This document shows, in pieces, positions 35,984 through 43,407 of a DNA stretch of 64,000 nucleotides. The notes under the pieces are model-generated. The model was not told where the DNA came from. It ran no database searches and was given only the letters and a program-made list of their open reading frames with translations. The position numbers and the translations under genes were made by a program. Location of the stretch: NCBI RefSeq assembly GCF_000381985.1, contig NZ_KB907350.1, positions 46,251 to 110,250 on the forward strand. The letters run 5' to 3'. The stretch is from Novispirillum itersonii subsp. itersonii ATCC 12639 (GTDB lineage Bacteria; Pseudomonadota; Alphaproteobacteria; Rhodospirillales; Rhodospirillaceae). The number at the start of each line of letters is the position of its first letter. Position 1 is the first letter of the stretch.

Positions 35984-36526
35984 ATGCGCAAGGTTCTCTA
36001 TATTCTCGGTCAGCTGACCGATCAGGATGCTGAATGGCTGGCCCGCAATGGCAGACGGCGGGAGGTCCCGGCAGGGGAAACCCTGATCCGGCAGGGGCAG
36101 CCGGTTTCGGCGATGTTCATCCTGCTCGACGGCCATCTGGAGGTGCAGGTCAACGGCATCGGTCGGGTCGCCCGGCTCGGCAGCGGTGAAATTGTCGGCG
36201 AAATGTCCTTTGTCGATAAGGCTCCCCCCGCCGCGTCGGTGCTGTCGCTGGAAAACTGCGTGGTGCTGGAGCTGGACAAGGCTGCCATTGAACGGCGGAT
36301 CGCCGAGGATATGGGCTTTGGCATGCGCTTTTACCGCGCCATCGCCTGCTTCCTGTCCGACCGTCTGCGCGCCACCGTCACCCGCCTTGGCTATGGGACG
36401 GCGCAGGAAGAGGACGCCGATCAGGGGCTGGCCGCCGATGAACTGGATGAGTCGGTGCTTGATACCGTTTCCCTCGCCGGGGACCGTTTTAACCGGATGC
36501 TGAAAATGCTGGGGGTCGGCTCCTGA
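35984..36526 (+). CDS. cyclic-nucleotide-binding-domain protein of the exporter operon
   Basis: 180 residues, cytoplasmic. A cyclic-nucleotide-binding fold occupies about residues 15-120: VPAGETLIRQGQPVSAMFILLDGHLEV, then LGSGEIVGEMSFVDKAPPAASVLSLENC, the phosphate-cassette region. The usual Arg of the cassette (R-x-A) is replaced by PPAAS, so it may not bind cAMP in the normal way. No DNA-binding helix-turn-helix follows, so it is not a CRP-type regulator. Such proteins occur in bacteriocin-export operons. AGGA lies 8 bases before ATG 35984. Its stop overlaps the CTG start of the next gene. Confidence 0.82.
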   Translation: MRKVLYILGQLTDQDAEWLARNGRRREVPAGETLIRQGQPVSAMFILLDGHLEVQVNGIGRVARLGSGEIVGEMSFVDKAPPAASVLSLENCVVLELDKAAIERRIAEDMGFGMRFYRAIACFLSDRLRATVTRLGYGTAQEEDADQGLAADELDESVLDTVSLAGDRFNRMLKMLGVGS

Positions 36527-39500
36527 TCCGCACTCCGGTCTATCTTCAGAACGAGCTGACCGAATGCGCCCTGACGGCGCTGGCGATCCTGCTTGACCAT
36601 TACGGTATGCCGGTGCCGCTGGATACCCTGCGGCAGGACAGTGGCCTCAGCCAGAATGGCACCACCGCCGTCGAGCTGTTGCGTCTGGCCCGCCGTTATG
36701 GTCTGGAGGCCAAGGCCTACAGCCGCGATATCGACGGGCTGACGGATCTGGGATTTCCGCTGATCGTCCAGACTGACTTCAACCACATGATGGTGGTGGA
36801 AGGGATCACGGCCACCCGGGTGCAGGTCAACGACCCTGCCGTCGGCCCGGCTGAGCTGCCCCTGTCGGAGTTTTCAGAGCGCTTCACCGGGATCGTTCTG
36901 CTGATGCGGCCACCTCCGGGCTCCGCAGTGCGCCGGGGCCCGCTGACACGGGCCCTGAACCGTCTGCGGCGGGACTGGGGGCCGGTGTGGCAGGCGATTC
37001 CCCCCGTCAGGCGACGGCAAATTCTGCTGAATGCCAGCGCCGCCGGGATCCTGACGCTGCTGACGGCGATAACGGTTGCACTGGCAGCGGTGGCGATCCT
37101 CCCCCCCCTGCCCGCGCTGGCGCTTACTGCTGCGCTGCTGGCCGGGCGTAGCCTGCTGCTGGCCATGACCGGACCGACCCTGACGGATGCCCTGCGCGAT
37201 GCCGCCTGCCACACCCTGACCGCTCAGCCCGGGCGCTATTTCAGCATGCGCGGACCGGACCGGATTCTGGGGCAGGTGATGGCCCTGATCTCCCCCGGAC
37301 AGGCCCTCGGCAGTAAGACCGGGGCCCGGGTGCTTGATCTGCTGCTGCTGCCGGTGTTTCTCACGCTCCTGCCGTTCAGTGGCCCTGCCCTGCTCGGGCT
37401 GGCCTGTGTCGGACTGACCGGGCTGGCTGCCCTGCCGTTGCTGGTGGCGGTCAGTGACCGCACCGCTCCGTGGCGGCGGTTTTCCCCGCAGGAGTTACGC
37501 CTCCCCGGACTGGACGGCCAGACACTGACCCGCGATACCGACTGGGCCTTTTCAGGCCAGCGCAGCAGCCTGTGGGCCAGCCTGAACGGATCAGCAGCCC
37601 AGACCGTTCTCAACCGCCACCGGGCGGACCGCGCCCTGCGCCGGGCCAGTGCCGGGCCGGTGCTGATGATGGCCTGTGTTGCCGGACTGGGTTGGAGCGG
37701 ACTGGGTTGGGCCGGGCCCTTACCGCCCCCGCAGGCCCTTCTCACCCTGTTTTGCCTGTTCTGTCTGTGGCGGCTGACCGATAGTCTGCCCAGCCTGATT
37801 CAGGTGCAGCGCACCGCCCCGGCTCTGTCTGATCTTCTGGCCCCGCCGGTGCCATCCCCGCCAGCCCCCGGTGGAGACAGCCTCAAGGCCAGCGGGCTGA
37901 CCTTCAGCTACCGGCCAGACGGGCCACCGCTGTTCGCCGGCCTGTCGCTGACCGTGACCGCCCCACAGCAGATCAGCCTGACCGGCCCGTCCGGCTGTGG
38001 AAAAAGCACCCTGTTACGGATTCTGGCCGGTCTGGACTGCCCCGGCAGCGGCACGCTCCTCCGCCCGCAGCGGATTGTCCTGCTTGACGGGCAGGAGCCG
38101 TTTCCGGCGGGCTCTCTGCGGGACAGCCTCAGCCTGTCGGGGGCAATCCCCGCCGATGACCGGCGGATCGAACAGGCCCTGCGGCGGGCAGAGGCATGGC
38201 CCTTCCTCTCCCACCGGGGCGGGCTGGACGCAAGCATCCCCGATGGTGCTGTCACCTTCAGCGGCGGGCAACGGCGGCGGCTGGCCCTTGCCCGCGCCCT
38301 GCTGACGGACCCGACGCTGATCTTGGTGGACGAGGCGTTTGACAGCCTTGATCCGGCGCTGGAACAGCGCGTCCGTCATGCCCTGCGCGATGCCGGGATC
38401 GGTCTGGTGACCGTCACCCAGCGCCCGGAATCGCTGCGGATGGCAGATCAGGCCCTGACCCTGACCGCAGCGGGTTTTCTGCCATGGCAGGAAGACGGCG
38501 CCGCGCTCCCGCAGGCAGTGACAGAAACCACCCCCCTGCCACCGGCAGAAGCCGCCCCCTTGAGCGATCAGGATCGCCTGATCGTACAGGAAACGGCCCA
38601 CCACCTGACCGGGCGCGCACCGGATCAACTGTCCCTGCCCCAGACCGGCCTGACGATCCGGACGGCATTGCTTCATTCCGGGGTCCTGACCCGGCGGATA
38701 CGCCTGCGACCGGAAGACCAGCCGCAACGGTCCGCCCTGCCGCTGCTGATCCGCAGCGCCGGACGCTGGAGGCTGCGGCCCGGCCCCAACCCGGTCCGAG
38801 TAAAAGGACCAACAGAGACAGAGGCACTGGCCCCCCATCCGGTCAGCCTCATCGCCCCGCCGCTCGCCCCCCTGTTATGGCGGGCGACAGGGCTTGCCCT
38901 GCTGCTGTGCCTGCCTGCCGCACTGGCCGGGACCCTGATTCAGGCCGGGGCAACTGCCGCAACCTCTGCACTTCTGGCGGCGGCCACGGCCTGTAGCCTG
39001 CTAGTCGATCAGTGGCTGCGCAGCCGGAATGAGACGTCCCTGCTTAAAGCCCATGCCAGCCTGTGGAGCTGGCTGCTGTTTCTACCGCTGCCGGTCCTGC
39101 GGAAGGAAAGGCCGGAACGGGTCGATCCATGGCTACCCGACTGGCTCGACACCATACGTGCCGGTCTTCCGGCCCTGACCGCCCTGCCGCCGCTTCTGAC
39201 CGCTGCCGGGATTGCCGCCGCCGGAAGCCCCCTGCTGCCGGTGATTTTGCCGCTGACCGGTATCACCCTGCTGACCGCCATCTGGTACAGTCATCGCCTG
39301 CGGGTCCTGCATCCACGCAGTCTCCAGCTGCGCCGCAGTCTGTCGCAGACCCTCGGGGCTCTTTTATCCCTGCGCCTGCTGTCTGCCGACATCGCCGCCC
39401 TGACCCACTGGCGGCAGAATCAGCAGGCCCTCGACCGCAGACAGTGGCCCGCCCATCTGGGCATGGCTCTGGCCGATCTCGGCCCCCTGCTGCTGATCCT

Positions 39501-40374
39501 CGCAGGCCTGATCGCCCCCGGCCTTGCCACGGTCCCGCTGCCTGCCCTGTGTCTGACTGCCGTCGTTCTGGCCGTGGCGCTCCGGCACGGGGGCGGTCTG
39601 GCTGCTGCCGCAGTCCGTCATCCCGTTATGTTCGCCGGGCATCGCAATGTCCTGCCAGCCCCCCCTTCCCGGGGCCCACTGACACTGACGGCAGACAATC
39701 TGGCCTTTACCTTGCCCGGAGCCCCCGCACCGCTGATTGCGGGCATGGCCGCCCCACTGACCCTGCGACCGGGCACCATCACCGCGCTGTGCGGACCGTC
39801 AGGCTGCGGTAAAACCACCCTGACCCGCCTGCTGACCGGGATCATGACCCCGCACTCCGGCGGCATTACCCTCAACGGCCTGTCAGCCGATACAGCCATG
39901 CTGGAAGATCTTCAGTCCCGTACCGGCTGGCTGGAGCAGGATGACAGGCTGCCGGTCGGCACGGTGCGGTCTCTGGTTTCAGGGAATGGGGCAGCATCAG
40001 AAGCGGACTGCTGGCAGGCCCTTCAGGCGGTCGGCATGGCCGACACCATCGCCGCCCTGCCAATGGGGTTGCAGGCCGTGATCAGCGGCACCAGCCTGCC
40101 TGCCGGACACGGGCGGCTTCTGGCGCTGGCGCAGGTGATGCTGACCCGCCCGGCCCTGCTGATTCTGGATGAAGCCCTGAGCGGTCTGGAAGGCGGGCGG
40201 CTGCCCGGATTACTCGGCATGATCCGGCAATCCGGTTGTGCCTGCCTGCTGGTCACCCACCGCCCGGACATCCTGCCGCTGACCGATGCAGCGTGGGAAA
40301 TCCGGGACGGAGTGGTCAGACCTATTCTGTCAGGACCGAATTCGGCAGGGCCGTATCACGCCAGCGGCCATTGA
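36523..40374 (+). CDS. fused double ABC transporter with N-terminal C39 peptidase
   Basis: About 1,283 residues: C39 peptidase (1-135), transmembrane domain 1 (about 165-400), NBD1 (about 455-665), a non-catalytic linker (about 670-790), transmembrane domain 2 (about 800-1045) and NBD2 (about 1060-1270). The peptidase triad is Cys15, His88 and Asp104 with Gln9. Spacing (73 and 16) equals that of the ABC1 protein. Reaching Cys15 requires translation from CTG 36523, which overlaps the upstream stop (CTGA) and follows GGGGG. The frame is closed by TAA at 36487 and holds no ATG, GTG or TTG before 36607; starting there would delete Cys15. NBD1: Walker A GPSGCGKST, signature FSGGQRRRLALARA, Walker B LILVDEA, H-loop replaced by Gln633. 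NBD2: Walker A GPSGCGKTT, signature degenerate (LPAGHGR), H-loop His1246 present. Exporter role is inferred. Confidence 0.83.
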   Translation: MIRTPVYLQNELTECALTALAILLDHYGMPVPLDTLRQDSGLSQNGTTAVELLRLARRYGLEAKAYSRDIDGLTDLGFPLIVQTDFNHMMVVEGITATRVQVNDPAVGPAELPLSEFSERFTGIVLLMRPPPGSAVRRGPLTRALNRLRRDWGPVWQAIPPVRRRQILLNASAAGILTLLTAITVALAAVAILPPLPALALTAALLAGRSLLLAMTGPTLTDALRDAACHTLTAQPGRYFSMRGPDRILGQVMALISPGQALGSKTGARVLDLLLLPVFLTLLPFSGPALLGLACVGLTGLAALPLLVAVSDRTAPWRRFSPQELRLPGLDGQTLTRDTDWAFSGQRSSLWASLNGSAAQTVLNRHRADRALRRASAGPVLMMACVAGLGWSGLGWAGPLPPPQALLTLFCLFCLWRLTDSLPSLIQVQRTAPALSDLLAPPVPSPPAPGGDSLKASGLTFSYRPDGPPLFAGLSLTVTAPQQISLTGPSGCGKSTLLRILAGLDCPGSGTLLRPQRIVLLDGQEPFPAGSLRDSLSLSGAIPADDRRIEQALRRAEAWPFLSHRGGLDASIPDGAVTFSGGQRRRLALARALLTDPTLILVDEAFDSLDPALEQRVRHALRDAGIGLVTVTQRPESLRMADQALTLTAAGFLPWQEDGAALPQAVTETTPLPPAEAAPLSDQDRLIVQETAHHLTGRAPDQLSLPQTGLTIRTALLHSGVLTRRIRLRPEDQPQRSALPLLIRSAGRWRLRPGPNPVRVKGPTETEALAPHPVSLIAPPLAPLLWRATGLALLLCLPAALAGTLIQAGATAATSALLAAATACSLLVDQWLRSRNETSLLKAHASLWSWLLFLPLPVLRKERPERVDPWLPDWLDTIRAGLPALTALPPLLTAAGIAAAGSPLLPVILPLTGITLLTAIWYSHRLRVLHPRSLQLRRSLSQTLGALLSLRLLSADIAALTHWRQNQQALDRRQWPAHLGMALADLGPLLLILAGLIAPGLATVPLPALCLTAVVLAVALRHGGGLAAAAVRHPVMFAGHRNVLPAPPSRGPLTLTADNLAFTLPGAPAPLIAGMAAPLTLRPGTITALCGPSGCGKTTLTRLLTGIMTPHSGGITLNGLSADTAMLEDLQSRTGWLEQDDRLPVGTVRSLVSGNGAASEADCWQALQAVGMADTIAALPMGLQAVISGTSLPAGHGRLLALAQVMLTRPALLILDEALSGLEGGRLPGLLGMIRQSGCACLLVTHRPDILPLTDAAWEIRDGVVRPILSGPNSAGPYHASGH

Positions 40375-41287
40375 CCGTTACGGTTTCCAGCTTGCGCAGG
40401 GTCATATCCCGCACGGTGCGGGCGGCAATGGTCAGCGGCCGTTCCGCCGAATGGGCCAGATGAATTGTACGGGTGATCGACGGATAGCGGATCGGCGCGG
40501 TTTCCAGCCGCGCACCGTGCATGCCGCTGCGGGCGATCCGCTCCGACAGTACGGTATACCCGGCCCCGGCAGATACCAGCGCCTTGATATGGTCCAGCGC
40601 ATCCATCTCGATCACCACATCCAGCGGCACCCCCATGCTGCGGGCGGTGGCTTCCACCTCTTCGCGCACGCCATGCGGGCGGCCGGGCAGAATCAACGGC
40701 AGATCCTGCAACCCGGAGAAACGGACGTGGTCTCCGCCGGTCTGTTCCCGCAGCCGGGCCAGCTGACGATCATACTGCGGGGCGACCAGGTGCAGATCTT
40801 CCGTCGCCACCACCTGCACGGTCAGGCCGGGAATATCCTCCGCCCCGAATACCAGCGCCAGATCAACCTGCCCGGCCCGCAGCCATTCCAGCGTATGGCC
40901 GGACAGACCTTCAATCACCCGCAGGCGGATATCCGGATACTCCTGCCGCACCGCCAGCGCCAGCGGGACTGACAGCACCGGGCCGAGAGACGTCGGAATC
41001 CCGATCGTCACCGGCCCGGAGGGCATGGTTTCCACGCCGCGGATTTCCTCACGCAGGGCATCAACCTGCCGCAGCAGCAGGCGTGCCCGCTCCAGCAGCC
41101 GCTCCCCGGTTTCCGTCGGCACCACGCCGCGCGGGGTGCGCAGCACCAGTTCGCTGCCCAGCTCTTCTTCCAGTTTTCGCAGATGCTGGCTCAGCGCGGG
41201 CTGGGCAACCCGCAGCGCCTCGGCGGCCCGTGTCAGCGACCCATGGTCCGCGATACCCACGAAGTACCGCAACTGCCGCAAGTCCAT
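40322..41287 (-). CDS. LysR-family transcriptional regulator
   Basis: 321 residues. The N-terminal winged helix-turn-helix (1-60: MDLRQLRYFVGIADHGSLTRAAEALRVAQPALSQHLRKLE) is followed by a substrate-binding effector domain (about 90-300), with residues similar to the Nac/CynR branch, including GPVTIGIPTSLGPVLSVPLA. The target is unknown: it is divergent from the PEWE-repeat protein and its 3' end overlaps the exporter gene by 53 bases. ATG 41287 is the classical LysR start; GTG 41299 adds four residues. Confidence 0.87.
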   Translation of the reverse strand: MDLRQLRYFVGIADHGSLTRAAEALRVAQPALSQHLRKLEEELGSELVLRTPRGVVPTETGERLLERARLLLRQVDALREEIRGVETMPSGPVTIGIPTSLGPVLSVPLALAVRQEYPDIRLRVIEGLSGHTLEWLRAGQVDLALVFGAEDIPGLTVQVVATEDLHLVAPQYDRQLARLREQTGGDHVRFSGLQDLPLILPGRPHGVREEVEATARSMGVPLDVVIEMDALDHIKALVSAGAGYTVLSERIARSGMHGARLETAPIRYPSITRTIHLAHSAERPLTIAARTVRDMTLRKLETVTVNGRWRDTALPNSVLTE

Positions 41288-41579
41288 TTTATTGTCCACC
41301 CGTAAGCATTTGGCCGTCCCCTTCGTCTGGCCTCTCCGACCCCGCTGACCGCAGGCCTGATCTCAGACGTGGTTCTTAAGCCGGTTATCATATCACCCTA
41401 CCCCCCGGCGCAACCTCTGGCAAAGCCCTTTGCGTGCGGGAAGCCATGAATTATCATGCCTGACTGTCTTTTTCCGGCAGGGTGGGATTCATCAACAGAA
41501 CCGGTGATTGAATACCCCGCATCCCGGAAATCAGAAAGACCTCATATACGGACGCCCCCACCCGGAGCACTCAGGCACG

Positions 41580-42581
41580 ATGGCAAACAACACCCGGCAG
41601 AAGGCCGGCGGTCAGCCAAAAGGGCTTTTCTCTTCGCTGAAAAGCATGCTCGGTTTCGACAGCCCGCCACCCCCCCAGCCCCCAAAACCGATTGTCCGGA
41701 TCCATAAAGGTGAGGGCGAGGAAGATCACTGGGTTCCGCTGTCGCTCGATGAAGTGCTGGAACGGAAACCGGACGCCGAAATCCATCTGATCACCCTGCA
41801 ACAGTTCCGTATCGCTGTCGGGGATCTGTGGCCGCGCATTTCCAACAAGGCCATTCTGCTGGCCGACGCAACCCTGCGTCAGGTTGCAGGCCCCGGCTGC
41901 ATCATGAAACAGATGCAGGAAGAAAACTTTCTGCTGTCCTTCCCCAAGCTGGCCCCGATGGAAGGGCGTCGCCGCGCCACTGCCGCCGCCATCGCCTTAG
42001 GCCAGAAACTGGTGGGCGCACGCTTCAAGATCACCGGGGACAATGAAGCTGAACCGGCGATCTGCATGGCCTCGGTCAAGGCATCGGATCTGGCCGGACC
42101 GGACGGCCGCCTGAATCCGGCGACGATTGATCTTCTGGCCGCCACATCACGACCGATCGGGGACGGCCCGAGCCTCAGCGGTGGCGACAGCGCCGCCGGG
42201 CGTGACGCCGGTGGCCTGACCGACGCCTCCAGACTTCAGGGAAAAGGCGAAGACCTGCCGGAATGGGAAAAACTGCACCATCAGCGCCGCGCTGAACAGG
42301 GGCCGGACGCCGCCGGGGATACCGGGACTGCCAAAAATCCTGACGATATGCCGGAATGGGAACGCCTGCGCTGGGAACGGCAACAGGCCGGCCTGCCCCC
42401 CGAAGAAGCCCCTGTCATAGCCGCAGACGGCAGCAAACCCGAAGACATGCCGGAATGGGAAAAAATCCAGCCGCAGCGGCGAAAACCGCAGGAAATGTCC
42501 CTTGAACTGGTGCTGATGAAAAAGGCGCGCGAGAACAAAGGCAAATCCGAACCGGAATGGGTGCCGATCCAACGGAAATAG
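41580..42581 (+). CDS. protein of unknown function with degenerate GGDEF-like domain and PEWE repeats
   Basis: 333 residues, acidic, no signal or membrane segment. A central region (about 60-165: LQQFRIAVGDLWPRISNKAILLADATLR, then ENFLLSFPKLAPMEGRRRATAAAIALG) resembles a diguanylate-cyclase-type fold but lacks the GGDEF motif, so enzymatic activity is not expected. The C-terminal third carries four units built on (D/E)xPEW: DLPEWEKL, DMPEWERL, DMPEWEKI and SEPEWVPI. These may be docking motifs. ATG 41580 is used; GGAG lies about 13 bases upstream. It precedes the phosphorelay genes but is separated from them by a strong hairpin. Confidence 0.65.
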   Translation: MANNTRQKAGGQPKGLFSSLKSMLGFDSPPPPQPPKPIVRIHKGEGEEDHWVPLSLDEVLERKPDAEIHLITLQQFRIAVGDLWPRISNKAILLADATLRQVAGPGCIMKQMQEENFLLSFPKLAPMEGRRRATAAAIALGQKLVGARFKITGDNEAEPAICMASVKASDLAGPDGRLNPATIDLLAATSRPIGDGPSLSGGDSAAGRDAGGLTDASRLQGKGEDLPEWEKLHHQRRAEQGPDAAGDTGTAKNPDDMPEWERLRWERQQAGLPPEEAPVIAADGSKPEDMPEWEKIQPQRRKPQEMSLELVLMKKARENKGKSEPEWVPIQRK

Positions 42582-42615
42582 ACCCCTTCCCCCCTCCTCA
42601 CCTCGCGCTGCGACC

Positions 42616-42651
42616 AAAGGATATCCCCGCTGTATGCGGGGATATCCTTTT
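42616..42651 (+). terminator. strong hairpin, probable terminator
   Basis: AAAGGATATCCCCGC (42616-42630) pairs perfectly with GCGGGGATATCCTTT (42636-42650), a 15-bp stem with the 5-base loop TGTAT, then TTTT from 42648. It ends the PEWE-protein transcript before the phosphorelay genes. Confidence 0.7.
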
Positions 42652-42768
42652 GAAACACCGGGCATAGTCTCTCCGGCCCATAGTATTTCTGCAGCCACAC
42701 GCTACTCTTGGAGACAGGGTGGACGGCAGGTATCCCCAACTTGACGTTGAAGGTGAGGGAGAGACATC

Positions 42769-43359
42769 ATGGGACACAGAATCCTCTTTGTAGACGATGA
42801 GAAGAATGTCCTGTCTGCAATCCGCCGGACGTTTCATTCTGATTTTATTGTCGAAACCTCCGGGAATGCCCCTGAAGCCCTGAAGAAGTTCATGGCCGGT
42901 GAGGTTTTCGCCGTCACGGTCACGGACATGGATATGCCCGGCGTAACCGGGCGTCAGCTGGTGCAGCAGATCCGCCGGATCGCCCCGTGGACGGCACGGA
43001 TCATCCTGACCGGCAAACCCAGCATTGACCTTGCCACCGAGATGCTCGCCAACGATGAGATCTTCCGCTACCTGCTGAAGCCAAGCTCCCCCGAAAAGCT
43101 GCGCGAGGCGATTCAGGAAGGTATCCAGTGGCACATTGCCAAAGTCGAAGAACTGGGCGGCATCAATCCCGGCATCATCCTCAGCTCGGTCAGTGACCTG
43201 ATGCCCGGCGATGAAATCACCGCCGATGTGGTCAGCACGCAGGGCAACGTATTGGTCCGCCGGGGCAGCATCGCTGACGCCGCCACGATTGACGCCCTGC
43301 GTCGGCTGGAAGCTGCCGGACGCCTGATCACACGTGTCCCGGTACGGCGCTTCAGCTGA
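42769..43359 (+). CDS. response regulator (REC plus HD-GYP-associated linker domain)
   Basis: 196 residues. Receiver domain at residues 1-120: acidic pocket VDDEK, phospho-acceptor Asp53 (TDMDMPG), conserved Thr in ILTGK and Lys in LLKPSS. The C-terminal about 70 residues (SDLMPGDEITADVVSTQGN and VRRGSIADAATIDALRRL) match the small domain that often precedes HD-GYP in RpfG-type regulators, but the HD-GYP itself is missing. It is thus probably a signalling intermediate. It is first of three genes with a histidine kinase and a REC-HDOD protein. GGGAGAGA lies just before ATG 42769. Confidence 0.87.
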   Translation: MGHRILFVDDEKNVLSAIRRTFHSDFIVETSGNAPEALKKFMAGEVFAVTVTDMDMPGVTGRQLVQQIRRIAPWTARIILTGKPSIDLATEMLANDEIFRYLLKPSSPEKLREAIQEGIQWHIAKVEELGGINPGIILSSVSDLMPGDEITADVVSTQGNVLVRRGSIADAATIDALRRLEAAGRLITRVPVRRFS

Positions 43360-43407
43360 CCCCGGCCACGTCCGGCCCCTTTTTACGGTTGGTCAGGAGG
43401 CACTCTC

